Positions 8,538 through 17,897 of a stretch of DNA of 27,803 nucleotides are shown here, one piece after another. The notes below the pieces were generated by a model. The model saw only the letters and a list, made by a program, of their open reading frames with translations. It was not told where the DNA came from and ran no database searches. Origin of the DNA: QHXQ01 sp036389375 (lineage in GTDB: Bacteria > Acidobacteriota > Blastocatellia > Pyrinomonadales > Pyrinomonadaceae). Numbering within the stretch: position 1 is the first letter of the stretch; every line of letters begins with the position of its first letter. The stretch is taken from contig DASVQA010000011.1 of assembly GCA_036389375.1 (NCBI GenBank), forward strand, positions 1 through 27,803, in the 5' to 3' direction. The position numbers were made by a program, and so were the translations under genes.

Positions 8538-8927
8538 TTAACCATGATCGCCCGGCCGTGTTACCGATGCGGCACAGCGCGCAACCTCCTGTGCCAGTCC
8601 GCCGGTGACCATGAGGGCGAGCATTTTGTAGTCGGCGCGGAAAGACCAGAGCGGGTGCTGGAAGGTGGCGGGGCGGTTGTGCTCGACGAAGAAGTGGCCT
8701 GTCCACGCCGCGCCGTAGCCGATGACGAGCGCGAGCGGCAGCCACACCCACTTGTGTTGTACGAGCAGGATGATGATGAGGGCGGTGCTAATGATAGTGC
8801 CGGCGGCGTGGAGAGCGCGCGTCGCGGGGCGACTGTGCTCGGCTAGGTAGTGGGGCCAGAAGGCGGCGAAGGTTTTGTAGTCGCGTGGCGGCAAGTTGAT
8901 TTTACGCTCCGTCGGTTCACTCGCCAT
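8538..8927 (-). CDS. DUF962/Mpo1-like membrane protein
   Basis: This 129-residue protein matches the DUF962 (Mpo1/YGL010w-like) pattern: FAAFWPHYLAEHSRPATR at residues about 20-37, two hydrophobic helices (GTIISTALIIILL and WLPLALVIGYGAAW), and the signature HFFVEHNRPATFQHPLWSF. Yeast Mpo1 is a metal-dependent dioxygenase acting in fatty-acid alpha-oxidation, and the conserved His residues here fit that fold; activity in bacteria is inferred. Its ATG (8925-8927) lies inside the end of the aldo/keto reductase gene (stop 8917-8919), an 11-base overlap that suggests translational coupling. The last residues (ASVTRPGDHG) are not conserved-looking. Confidence 0.88.
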   Translation of the reverse strand: MASEPTERKINLPPRDYKTFAAFWPHYLAEHSRPATRALHAAGTIISTALIIILLVQHKWVWLPLALVIGYGAAWTGHFFVEHNRPATFQHPLWSFRADYKMLALMVTGGLAQEVARCAASVTRPGDHG

Positions 8928-10044
8928 CCTGCGCGAACAGTCGTTCGTAGTCTTCCGTGCGGGCCGGTTCGATGCGCGCCAGTCGCAGGTTCTCTTCGAC
9001 GTGGGGCGCGCGGCTCATGCCGACGAGGGCGGTGGTGAGGCCGGGCGTGGAGCGCGTGAACTGGATGGCGGTCATTACGTCGGTGGCGAGCGCGCCGAGC
9101 GGTTCGCGGATCGAGTCGGGTATATCGTGCGCCACGCGCCCCTGCAAGATGGAGGCGCTCGCCATGAGCGTCACGCCGAGCGCGCGCCCCGCTTCAAGCA
9201 AAGAAACCTGCGCGCCCTGATAAGTTTGATTAGCCAGCGTCAATGCTTCGGGCATGCCGAGGTTAAACGGCAACTGCACGAAGCGGAAGTGATGGTCTGC
9301 GCCGCCCGCTTCGCGCGCCAACTCGACCATGCGTTCAAGCGAATGATAGCCGCGCGCCTGAGGCGCGACGCGGAAGCCGTTCCACGTCGCCACGCCGTAC
9401 ATGCGAATCTTCTGCTCGCTCACGCTCTGCTCCAACTGCTCGAAGGCTGCACGCAGGCGGCGCTCAAACTCGGCGGGCGGAAGTACCTGCGCCTGCGTCT
9501 CCGGGTTATGGACGTAGTAGACGTCAATCGTCTCGACGCCCATGTTGCGTTGCGACTGCGCGATCTGATGCGCCAGATATTTCGGCGTCATGCAATGGCT
9601 GCCCGCCACTATGTCCGAGAAGTCCGCGACGCCCGTTTGCACGAACGTCTCCTCGACGTAAGCGCGCACGCCCTCCTGCCCGCGCGGCGGCGCACCGTCA
9701 AACGGCAGATAGCCGCCCTTCGTGCAGAGCAACACCTCATCGCGCGCGGCCGGGCCGCCATCGAACAGTTGCCTGAGCGCCGCGCCGATGGCCCGCTCGC
9801 TGCGCTGGAAGCGATAGTTCGCCGCCGTGTCCAAGACGTTCGCGCCGAGTTCGACCGCGCGCACGACCGCCGCTGTGTAACTCCGGTCGGTCGCCTCGTC
9901 GGGCTGACCCAGATAAGTGCCGATGCCGATGGACGAGAGCCAGAGTTGCTGCTCGTAGCGAAAATGGTTCTCCGCCGCCAAGTCCTGCAAACGCGCACGA
10001 TAACGCGCCGTGCCGTCCGTCGTCGCGTAGCCCGCAATGGTCAT
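8917..10044 (-). CDS. Aldo/keto reductase family protein
   Basis: This is a 375-residue NAD(P)H-dependent oxidoreductase of the AKR superfamily, longer than the usual 280-330 because of a 30-residue N-terminal extension and inserts. The TIM-barrel start is at LSSIGIGTYLG (36-46). The catalytic tetrad is visible as Asp72 and Tyr77 (LDTAANYRF), Lys109 (LLCTKGG) and His179 (VYYVHNPE). The C-terminal cofactor part includes TTALVGMSRAPHVEENL. The start was chosen at 10044 because GGAG lies nine bases upstream; an upstream in-frame start would run through the heptamer palindrome. It overlaps the DUF962 gene by 11 bases, so the two are likely made together. The substrate is unknown. Confidence 0.9.
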   Translation of the reverse strand: MTIAGYATTDGTARYRARLQDLAAENHFRYEQQLWLSSIGIGTYLGQPDEATDRSYTAAVVRAVELGANVLDTAANYRFQRSERAIGAALRQLFDGGPAARDEVLLCTKGGYLPFDGAPPRGQEGVRAYVEETFVQTGVADFSDIVAGSHCMTPKYLAHQIAQSQRNMGVETIDVYYVHNPETQAQVLPPAEFERRLRAAFEQLEQSVSEQKIRMYGVATWNGFRVAPQARGYHSLERMVELAREAGGADHHFRFVQLPFNLGMPEALTLANQTYQGAQVSLLEAGRALGVTLMASASILQGRVAHDIPDSIREPLGALATDVMTAIQFTRSTPGLTTALVGMSRAPHVEENLRLARIEPARTEDYERLFAQDGE

Positions 10045-10070
10045 AAAAGGGCACTCCGAAAGGTAAAGAC

Positions 10071-10143
10071 AGTGCTGAGTGCTGAGTGCTGAGTAGAAGC
10101 AAATTGTCTTTCGCTCAACACTCAGCACTCAGCACTCAGCACT
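10071..10143. repeat. Perfect intergenic inverted repeat of AGTGCTG heptamers (element B)
   Basis: The left arm (10071-10094) is three tandem copies of AGTGCTG plus AGT; the right arm (10120-10143) is its exact reverse complement over all 24 bases. The loop is 25 bases. A decayed further unit (GCACTTAGCACTTT) follows at 10151-10164, just before the hydrolase stop codon. The element fills the gap between two minus-strand genes. It lacks a T run on either side, so it is not a normal terminator, and it has no CRISPR-like spacers. Confidence 0.9.
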
Positions 10144-10165
10144 TTGCTTCGCACTTAGCACTTTG

Positions 10166-11023
10166 CTACTTGCCGAGCCGTTCGTGGAAGAACTTGAGCG
10201 TGCGCTGCCATGCGTCGGCGGCCGCCTCGGCGTTGTAAGCCTGCGGGCGCGTGTCGTTGAAGAAGCCGTGCCCGGCGTCCGGGTAGATTTTCGCGTCCAC
10301 GGATTTGCCGGCCTGCTTGAGCGCATCGAGCCACGCCTGCACCTGCGCGGGCGGGATGCCCGTGTCCTTGCCGCCAAACGACGCGAGCAGCGGGCAGGAG
10401 ACTTGCGGCGCTAATTCAATCGGCGTGCGCCCGTAGAAGATGACCGCGCCCGCGAGGTCTTGCGTGTGCGTGGCGATCTGATATGAGAAGCCGCCGCCCA
10501 TGCAGAAGCCGATGGAGGCGAGCCGCGCCCGCTTCACGCCTTTGTCCGCCTTCAGATAATCGAGCGCCGCCTGCATATCTTTGATCGCCGCTTCGGGCGG
10601 AATGCTCGAAGCCGCGCGGCGCAGCGCCTGCATGTCGGACGCATCTTTCGGCGGCGTGGCCGTGGCGCGCACGAAGAAGTTGGGCGCAAGCGTGACGTAG
10701 CCTTCGCGCGCGATGCGGTCGGCGATTGATTTGATGTGATCGTTTAAGCCAAAGACCTCGTGTATGACTAGGACGGCGGGCGCAGTCTTCTTCTTAGGCG
10801 GACGCACGAGGTAGGCCGGGATGGTCAGGTCGCCGCTCTTGAACTCGACCATCGTGCCGAGTTGCGGCGTGCTCTCAGTCTTCATCTTATTATCCTGCGC
10901 GGCCAAGTGTGCGTTGGTGCTGGCCGCAGCGGCCAGTCCTGCGCCGCCGAGCGCCGTCGCCTGCGTGATGAATTTGCGGCGTGAGACGTGGGGCGCGTTG
11001 TCGTCGGGTCTGCTGTGCTTCAT
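10166..11023 (-). CDS. Dienelactone hydrolase family protein with a Tat signal
   Basis: This 285-residue alpha/beta hydrolase is probably exported folded. Residues 14-42 form a twin-arginine signal (SRRKFITQATALGGAGLAAA) ending in an Ala-rich region. The mature domain has VIHEVFGLNDH (86-96), the nucleophile elbow GFCMGGG with Cys174, Asp220 (FGGKD) and His252 (DAGHGFFND), which is the Cys-Asp-His triad of dienelactone hydrolases. The substrate is not predictable; this periplasmic subgroup is often called carboxymethylenebutenolidase without proof. ATG 11023 is preceded by GGGAG at good spacing, whereas the longer frame to 11113 has no signal-peptide logic. It is divergent from the decarboxylase gene at 11175. 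Confidence 0.92.
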   Translation of the reverse strand: MKHSRPDDNAPHVSRRKFITQATALGGAGLAAAASTNAHLAAQDNKMKTESTPQLGTMVEFKSGDLTIPAYLVRPPKKKTAPAVLVIHEVFGLNDHIKSIADRIAREGYVTLAPNFFVRATATPPKDASDMQALRRAASSIPPEAAIKDMQAALDYLKADKGVKRARLASIGFCMGGGFSYQIATHTQDLAGAVIFYGRTPIELAPQVSCPLLASFGGKDTGIPPAQVQAWLDALKQAGKSVDAKIYPDAGHGFFNDTRPQAYNAEAAADAWQRTLKFFHERLGK

Positions 11024-11083
11024 GTAAGCTCCCTCAAGCGTAAAAAGTCTTGACTGTGTTCGTGCCCGGCCTGTGGCGAGAAG

Positions 11084-11113
11084 AATATAAGCACGGGGCG
11101 CGCGCAACGGCAA
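11084..11113 (-). promoter_or_regulatory. Candidate sigma-70 promoter for the dienelactone hydrolase gene
   Basis: On the minus strand TTGCCG (11108-11113) and TATATT (11084-11089) are 18 bases apart, in the divergent gap between 11023 and 11175. The start site would be near 11077, giving a leader of about 54 bases. The -35 box is only a partial match. Confidence 0.45.
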
Positions 11114-11174
11114 GGGCGCACTTCAACGCCGGTGTCGGGTTGTGATAGGGTGACGATAGCTTGAGGCAAAGCTG

Positions 11175-12779
<1,605 letters not shown>

Positions 12780-12790
12780 CATGTAAACTG

Positions 12791-13672
12791 ATGGCGTTGA
12801 GCGAACAAACGGACACGATGAGCGCGGGGCTGGCGGGGCCGCTGGCGCGTGAACTTGGCGCGGCCATACGCCTTGCGCGCGCGGCGGGCGCGGCGGCGCT
12901 CACGCACTATGGCGGGCCGCTCGACATCGTCCATAAGAGCGAGAACGAAGACCCTGTGACGCAGGCCGATCATGCCGCGAACGACGTGATCATGGGCGGG
13001 CTGGCGGCGGAGTTTCCCGCCGACGGGTTGCTGTCGGAAGAATCTGTCGATACGGTGCGCCGGCTCGGCCGCGCGCGCGTGTGGATCATCGATCCGCTCG
13101 ACGGCACGCGCGGCTTTATCTCCGGCAACGGCGACTTCGCCGTGCAGATCGGGCTGGCGGTCGGCGGTGCGGCGGCGCTCGGCGTCGTCTACTTGCCCGC
13201 CAGCGATGTGCTCTATTTCGCCGCGCAGGGACACGGCGCGTGGGTCGTGCGGCGTGAGACGGAAGCGGCGCGTGTGCGTGTCTCGACGCAGACGGATTTG
13301 CCGCGCATGCGTCTGGCCGTCAGTCGCACGCATCGCAGTCCGAAGATGGACGCGGTGGTGCGCGCCTTCGGCTTCAAAGATGAGGTCGCGCGCGGCTCGG
13401 TCGGCATCAAGATCGGTCTCATCGTCGAGCAACAATGCGACCTCTACATACATCTGTCGCCGCGCACGAAGCAGTGGGACACGTGCGCGCCCGAAGCGAT
13501 TCTGACAGCAGCCGGCGGGCGGCTGACCGACCTGTGGGGTGAACCCTATCGCTACAACACGGAGGACGTGCAGAACCGCAACGGTCTCCTCGCCACGAAC
13601 GGCGCGGCGCACCCTGCCGTCGTCGCCCGCCTCGCGCCGCTGCTCGCCGAGTTCGGGCGCAAACGCATGTGA
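12791..13672 (+). CDS. Inositol-monophosphatase superfamily phosphatase, CysQ-like (3'(2'),5'-bisphosphate nucleotidase)
   Basis: This 293-residue Mg2+-dependent, Li+-sensitive-type phosphatase has all metal ligands visible: Asp60 (VTQADHAAN), Glu83-Glu84 (LLSEES), Asp101 and Asp104 in DPLDGTRGF, and Asp230 in WDTCAPEAIL. CysQ hydrolyses adenosine 3',5'-bisphosphate made during sulfate assimilation; inositol monophosphatase or histidinol-phosphatase activity is the alternative. The DPLDGTRGFISG form and the KQWDTCAPEAI block resemble CysQ more than SuhB. ATG 12791 sits 11 bases after the decarboxylase; ATG 12818 is a possible shorter start. The kinase gene starts 12 bases after its stop. Confidence 0.88.
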   Translation: MALSEQTDTMSAGLAGPLARELGAAIRLARAAGAAALTHYGGPLDIVHKSENEDPVTQADHAANDVIMGGLAAEFPADGLLSEESVDTVRRLGRARVWIIDPLDGTRGFISGNGDFAVQIGLAVGGAAALGVVYLPASDVLYFAAQGHGAWVVRRETEAARVRVSTQTDLPRMRLAVSRTHRSPKMDAVVRAFGFKDEVARGSVGIKIGLIVEQQCDLYIHLSPRTKQWDTCAPEAILTAAGGRLTDLWGEPYRYNTEDVQNRNGLLATNGAAHPAVVARLAPLLAEFGRKRM

Positions 13673-13684
13673 GAGATTTTCATT

Positions 13685-15676
13685 GTGAGTATTCGCGCCA
13701 AGCTGCTGCTCGTCTTCATGGTGCTCGGCATCGTGCCGATGCTGCTGTTGAGCGCGGGCTATTATCGCAGCGGCGCGCGGGCCGTCGAGGGCCTGCTGCG
13801 CGCAGAGGTCACGAGCCGCGCGGCCGATGCAGCACATCATCTGACGACGCAACTCGCAGAACGCGAAGCCGACCTGCGCGAACTGGCCCGCAACCCTGCG
13901 CTGCGCGCCTACCTGCGCGCACAGCCGACGCCAGCGCAACCCCCGGCCGCCGACCCGGCGCGCGCGTTAACCGCCGTCGCTACTGCGGCCCTGCCGGACG
14001 ACGTGCGGGCCACGCTCGAAGCATTCCTTCAGCGCCGCCCGGAGCAGTTCACGTCGGTGACGGTCGTGGGCGCGGACGGGCACGCGCTGGTGCAGGTGGA
14101 TGCGCAGCGCGGCGCGAACGGCCCCATCACGTTCACGCCGGGCCAGATGCTATACGGCAAGGTCAAACTGGACGAGCGCGTGTGGGCGGCCGGCGATCCT
14201 AATACCGCGCGCCCGTTGCGTGCGCCCCTATCGCACGTCGCACGCGGCTCGAACCTGCGCTACACCGTGCCAGTCTGGGCAAGTGCCACCGCAAGCGCCA
14301 GTCCGCCGAGCGGCGCACTCGTAGTCGAGTTGCATCTCGACCCGCTGTTTGATCAACTTGAGGCCGGGGCGGCCAGCGACCGCACGGCGCAGCGTACACA
14401 GGCCGAGCCGCAACGCCTCTTGCTCGTCATGGAGCGGTCGGGGCAGCTCCTCTATCACACCAACCCCGCGCATGCGTATTGGCCGGTCGTTGAGGTGATG
14501 CCGGGCTTCGACGAGATTACACGCGCCATCACGACGGGCGGGCACGGCGCAGATTTCTACACAGCGCAGGACGGCACGCGCTGGCTCGCGGCTTACCAAC
14601 CTGTGACGCCGGAACTGTCGGTCGCCGCCGCCGCCAACGTGACGAGCGCGGGCGCAGGGCTGCAACGTCTGGGCATGCTCGGCCTCGCCCTTGCGATCCT
14701 GACGACGCTCGCCACCGCCATCATTCTGGCGGTCGTCGTCGAGCGCGCCGCGCGGCGCATCAACCGCGTGGCCGAAGCTGCCGCCGAGATCGCGCACGGC
14801 AACATCGAACAGCGCATCAACGTGCAATCGGCCGACGAGACGCGCCTCCTGGCGGAGAGTTTCAACCTGATGAGCGACCGTCTGCGCGAGCACATCGCGC
14901 GCGAAGCCGAGTCCAAGCAGTTCCAATCCTTCCTGCGGATCTCGGCCATGCTCACGCACGATCTCAAAAACGCGATCACGGGGCTGAACATGCTGGTCAA
15001 CAACATGGAGCGACAGTTTCACCGCGCAGAGTTTCGCGCCGATGCGATCAGCAGCCTGCGCGCGGCGACCGACAAACTGCGCGCCCTCGTCGCCCGCCTG
15101 CACGAGCCGACGCTGACGCTCAGCGGCGAATACCGGCAAGCCATCCGTCCCACCGATCTCGTCGCGCTCATTGAGCGCGTGCTGACGACGACGGCGCAGC
15201 CGGCCGCCATGTTCCATCAGATCGAACGGCAGCTACCGGCCACACTGGTCGCCGCCGTCGATGCCGACCGCATCGAGCGCGTGCTGGAAAATCTCGTCCT
15301 CAATGCGCTCGATGCGATGCGCGGGCAGAGCGGCCGGTTGACGGTCGAAGCGGGCGCAGAGGGCGAGCAGCAAGTCTTTATCAGCGTCCGCGACACGGGG
15401 CTGGGGATGCCGGAAGAGTTTATCCGCACGCGGCTGTTCCGCCCGTTTGCGACGACGAAGGAGAAGGGCATCGGTCTCGGTCTCTACACGTGCCGCGAGA
15501 TCGTGGCGGCGCACGGCGGCCGGATCGACGTAGAATCGAAAGTCGGCGTTGGCACGTGCTTCCGCGTCGTGCTACCATCCACGCCGGTCACACGGGCGAG
15601 TCAAATTTCCGCGGCGAGGTCGCGGCAGACGACCGACGCAAAGGCGACCCGCCCCGTGGATCAAGTCCCGCAGTAG
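13685..15676 (+). CDS. Membrane sensor histidine kinase, PrsK-like
   Basis: This 663-residue kinase has a first membrane helix at about 7-27 (LLLVFMVLGIVPMLLLSAGY), a periplasmic region to about 328 that is probably a Cache-type sensor, a second helix at 330-352, and a HAMP linker to about 405. The phosphorylation site is MLTHDLKNAITGLNML with His425. The N box is ENLVLNALDA (535-544), with DTGLGMP (570-576) and GIGLGLYTC following. The HDLKN box and the long helical dimerisation segment resemble PrsK, the kinase of the PEP-CTERM/exosortase-associated PrsK/PrsR pair, although PrsK usually has a polytopic N-terminus and GAF domain, so the sensor half differs. GTG 13685 precedes a clean signal-anchor. 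The activator gene follows after 90 bases; the two should form a phosphorelay pair. Confidence 0.9.
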   Translation: MSIRAKLLLVFMVLGIVPMLLLSAGYYRSGARAVEGLLRAEVTSRAADAAHHLTTQLAEREADLRELARNPALRAYLRAQPTPAQPPAADPARALTAVATAALPDDVRATLEAFLQRRPEQFTSVTVVGADGHALVQVDAQRGANGPITFTPGQMLYGKVKLDERVWAAGDPNTARPLRAPLSHVARGSNLRYTVPVWASATASASPPSGALVVELHLDPLFDQLEAGAASDRTAQRTQAEPQRLLLVMERSGQLLYHTNPAHAYWPVVEVMPGFDEITRAITTGGHGADFYTAQDGTRWLAAYQPVTPELSVAAAANVTSAGAGLQRLGMLGLALAILTTLATAIILAVVVERAARRINRVAEAAAEIAHGNIEQRINVQSADETRLLAESFNLMSDRLREHIAREAESKQFQSFLRISAMLTHDLKNAITGLNMLVNNMERQFHRAEFRADAISSLRAATDKLRALVARLHEPTLTLSGEYRQAIRPTDLVALIERVLTTTAQPAAMFHQIERQLPATLVAAVDADRIERVLENLVLNALDAMRGQSGRLTVEAGAEGEQQVFISVRDTGLGMPEEFIRTRLFRPFATTKEKGIGLGLYTCREIVAAHGGRIDVESKVGVGTCFRVVLPSTPVTRASQISAARSRQTTDAKATRPVDQVPQ

Positions 15677-15766
15677 TTCTAAGCAACACGCACGCCAACG
15701 AGCCACAGGTTGCCCGCGAAAAGTCAGCAGCGGGGCATAACTCTTATTCATTAGGTGACATTTCCG

Positions 15767-17164
15767 GTGAGCGACGAGACGCAGGACAAGGCGACAGTGC
15801 TGATCGTAGATGACGACCGCGTACTGCGTCGGCAACTCTACTGGGCGCTCGAAGGCGAGCATACGGTGCTCGAAGCCGAGACGCGCGTCGAGGCCGACGC
15901 GCAACTGCACAAGGGCGGCGTGGACGTGGTGCTCTGCGACCTGCACCTGCCGCCTGATCTGGACGGCATCACGGAAGGTCTCGCGGTCATCGAAGCCGCA
16001 CACGCCGCCAATCCGCCCGTGCCCGTCGTCGTCATCACCGGCAGCGACAAACGTCAGGTTGCGCTCGAAGCCATTCGCTATGGCGCTTACGGCTTCTTCG
16101 AGAAACCGTTCAACGAAGCCGAGGTTGCGCACATCGTCCGGCAGGCGGCGCGCGTGCGCCGGCTCGAACAGGAAAATCTCGCGCTGCGTTCGGGCCTCGA
16201 AGCGCGGCGCGGCTTCGCGCGTATGCTCGGCGTTGCGCCCACGCTTGAGCGCGTCGTCAAACAGGCGCGCGCCGTTGCGGAAACTTCGGCGACCGTCCTC
16301 ATCACGGGCGAGAACGGCACGGGCAAAGAGGTGCTGGCGCGCGCCATCCATGAAGAGAGCGCGCGTTCGGCTCGCCCCTTCATCGCGGTCAGTTGCGCGG
16401 CGCTCCCCGAAACGCTCATCGAGTCGGAACTGTTCGGGCACGAGAAGGGCGCGTTTACCAACGCGACGAAGGACAAGAAGGGGCGCTTCGAGTTGGCCGA
16501 CACCGGCACGCTCTTTCTCGACGAGATTGGCGAACTGAGCGCGACCGTGCAGGTGAAACTCCTGCGCGTGCTGCAAGAGCGAGCCTTCGAGCGGCTCGGC
16601 AGCACCAAGACCATCAACGTTGACATACGGCTCATCGCCGCCAGCAACCGCGATCTGGATCGGGAAGTGGCCGAAAACCGCTTCCGCAGCGATCTCTTCT
16701 TCCGCCTCAACGTCGTGCCTTTGACGCTCCCGCCCCTGCGCGACCGGCGCGACGACGTGCCGCTGCTCGCCGCGCACTTCGCCGCCAAAGCGGCCGAGAA
16801 ATACAATCGCCCGCAACCCGAACTCACGCCCGCGCTCTACGAAGCCCTACAGGAGTACGACTGGCCCGGCAACGTGCGCGAACTCGAAAACGTGGTCGAG
16901 CGGCTCGTCGTCTTAACGTCGGGGCCGCGGCTCGGCACGGAGCATCTACCTGAAAAGATGCAATGCGCCGTGCTGCCGGAGGCGGGCACGCTCGAAGCGG
17001 GCGACACGACGCTCGAAGGCGCGGTCACGCACCTGCGCCGCCGCATGCTGCTCGGCGCGCTGCAACAAGAGGGCGGCAACAAAGCCGCCGCCGCCAAACG
17101 GCTCGGCATCAGCCGCTCCTACCTCCATCGCCTGCTCGGCGAACTCGACATCAAAGAGAACTAA
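15767..17164 (+). CDS. Sigma-54-dependent response regulator, PrsR/NtrC-type
   Basis: This 465-residue activator has three domains. The receiver (10-130) has Asp15-Asp17, phospho-acceptor Asp58 (LCDLHLPPDLDG), Thr91 and Lys113; the 'LPPDLDGITEGL' wording is typical of PrsR. The AAA+ domain has Walker A GENGTGKE (181-188) and Walker B LFLDE (249-253); the sigma-54 contact loop reads GAFTNA (228-233) instead of GAFTGA. The C-terminal Fis-type helix-turn-helix is NKAAAAKRLGISRSYLHRLL. GTG 15767 was chosen because AGGTGA lies eight bases upstream. The kinase upstream should phosphorylate it. A probable target is the -24/-12 promoter 253 bases downstream. In PrsR relatives the targets are exopolysaccharide and PEP-CTERM genes, but none is seen here. 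Confidence 0.92.
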   Translation: MSDETQDKATVLIVDDDRVLRRQLYWALEGEHTVLEAETRVEADAQLHKGGVDVVLCDLHLPPDLDGITEGLAVIEAAHAANPPVPVVVITGSDKRQVALEAIRYGAYGFFEKPFNEAEVAHIVRQAARVRRLEQENLALRSGLEARRGFARMLGVAPTLERVVKQARAVAETSATVLITGENGTGKEVLARAIHEESARSARPFIAVSCAALPETLIESELFGHEKGAFTNATKDKKGRFELADTGTLFLDEIGELSATVQVKLLRVLQERAFERLGSTKTINVDIRLIAASNRDLDREVAENRFRSDLFFRLNVVPLTLPPLRDRRDDVPLLAAHFAAKAAEKYNRPQPELTPALYEALQEYDWPGNVRELENVVERLVVLTSGPRLGTEHLPEKMQCAVLPEAGTLEAGDTTLEGAVTHLRRRMLLGALQQEGGNKAAAAKRLGISRSYLHRLLGELDIKEN

Positions 17165-17189
17165 CACAGCTAGCCCTGATCACGTCGGC

Positions 17190-17224
17190 CGCAGTTTTTC
17201 GCATAGTTGCACGCTAAAACTGCG
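17190..17224. other. Inverted repeat after the sigma-54 activator gene
   Basis: CGCAGTTTT (17190-17198) and AAAACTGCG (17216-17224) are perfect complements around a 17-base loop. The hairpin starts 26 bases after the activator stop. No T run follows on the plus strand, so its role as a terminator is doubtful. Confidence 0.4.
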
Positions 17225-17292
17225 CAACCGATCACTGCGCGTGAGCCGCAACCTGTGCGCGCACGACCTGAGCGCGACTGTGTATCCGGCTC

Positions 17293-17342
17293 TGTCCACA
17301 AATGTCTACACATGCGCCCGCCCCTGTTGCCGGTAGTGGACA
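17293..17342. promoter_or_regulatory. Candidate enhancer boxes (TGTCYAC) for the sigma-54 activator
   Basis: Three related boxes occur: TGTCCACA (17293-17300), TGTCTACA (17303-17310, one DNA turn later) and, inverted, AGTGGACA (17335-17342). They lie about 75-125 bases upstream of the -24/-12 promoter, the usual distance for an NtrC-type activator. The link to the adjacent activator is inferred. Confidence 0.5.
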
Positions 17343-17416
17343 CACGCCGCGCGGCGCAGTCCGCTTAGCCGGCCATTTAATGCGTCTTTCATTGAGATTT
17401 CCGTCATCTACCCTGC

Positions 17417-17431
17417 TGGCATGAATGTTGC
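17417..17431 (+). promoter_or_regulatory. Sigma-54 (-24/-12) promoter upstream of the lone receiver gene
   Basis: TGGCATGAATGTTGC has the invariant GG and GC exactly ten bases apart and matches the TGGCACG-N4-TTGC consensus at all but one base. The start site would be near 17443, which rules out the GTG at 17441 as the start codon of the following gene. It lies directly downstream of a sigma-54-activator gene. Confidence 0.75.
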
Positions 17432-17479
17432 GAATACATTGTGCGTGCGATAGAACAGCGAACAGGGAGTACGGTGGCG

Positions 17480-17872
17480 GTGAAAACAAGAGTCCTGATC
17501 ATTGATGATGACGCCGCCATCCGGCAACAGCTTTACTGGTCGTTATGCGACGATTACGACGTGATGACGGCCGAGGACATGTCGAGCGCCATACAGGGCG
17601 CGCACGTCTACGAGCCGGCCGTCTCGCTCCTTGATCTGAATCTGCCGCCCGTGTTTGATGCCAAGCACACGGGGCTGCACATCCTTGAATATCTGAAAGC
17701 CCACTGTCCGCGCTCAAAGGTCTTTGTCGTCAGTTCCGAAGACAGCGCAGAGACGCAGGCGGCGTGCTTTGCAGGTGGCGCGGATGGTTTCCTCAGTAAG
17801 CCGCTCGACGTGGAGCAACTCCACTCGACGCTGCGCCGGACGACGCTCACGGGCCAGCTGGAAATGGCCTGA
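17480..17872 (+). CDS. Single-domain response regulator (lone receiver)
   Basis: This 130-residue protein consists of a receiver domain only: acidic pocket Asp9-Asp11, phospho-acceptor Asp52 (LLDLNLPP), Ser85 and Lys107 (LSKPLD). It shares wording with the receiver of the preceding activator (RQQLYWSL versus RRQLYWAL, and LNLPPVFDAKHTG versus LHLPPDLDGITEG), so the two receivers are likely paralogues by duplication. It has no output domain and may act as a phosphate sink or by protein contact. The start could be GTG 17480 (ten bases after AGGGAG) or GTG 17474 (four bases after). It is expected to be transcribed from the sigma-54 promoter at 17417, so the kinase/activator pair would control it. 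Confidence 0.9.
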   Translation: MKTRVLIIDDDAAIRQQLYWSLCDDYDVMTAEDMSSAIQGAHVYEPAVSLLDLNLPPVFDAKHTGLHILEYLKAHCPRSKVFVVSSEDSAETQAACFAGGADGFLSKPLDVEQLHSTLRRTTLTGQLEMA

Positions 17873-17897
17873 GCCGCCGACAGCGGCCAAGGATTTT

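Noticed and set aside
8508..8846. 112-codon plus-strand frame opposite the DUF962 gene
   Set aside because: The minus strand has the clear Mpo1-like signature.
8896..10092. 398-codon plus-strand frame opposite the aldo/keto reductase
   Set aside because: The minus strand holds the full AKR tetrad; the plus frame is Arg/Ala/His-rich noise.
10071..10164. Possible CRISPR array or terminator
   Set aside because: The seven-base units are contiguous without spacers, and no T run follows the hairpin on either strand.
15572..16816. 414-codon minus-strand frame opposite the sigma-54 activator
   Set aside because: The plus strand encodes a complete receiver/AAA+/Fis protein.
17190..17224. Terminator for the sigma-54 activator gene
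   Set aside because: The stem is perfect but AT-rich at its inner end and lacks a following T run on the plus strand; kept only as an inverted repeat.
17441..17479. GTG at 17441 as start of the lone receiver
   Set aside because: It would lie before the start site predicted from the -24/-12 promoter and has no ribosome site.
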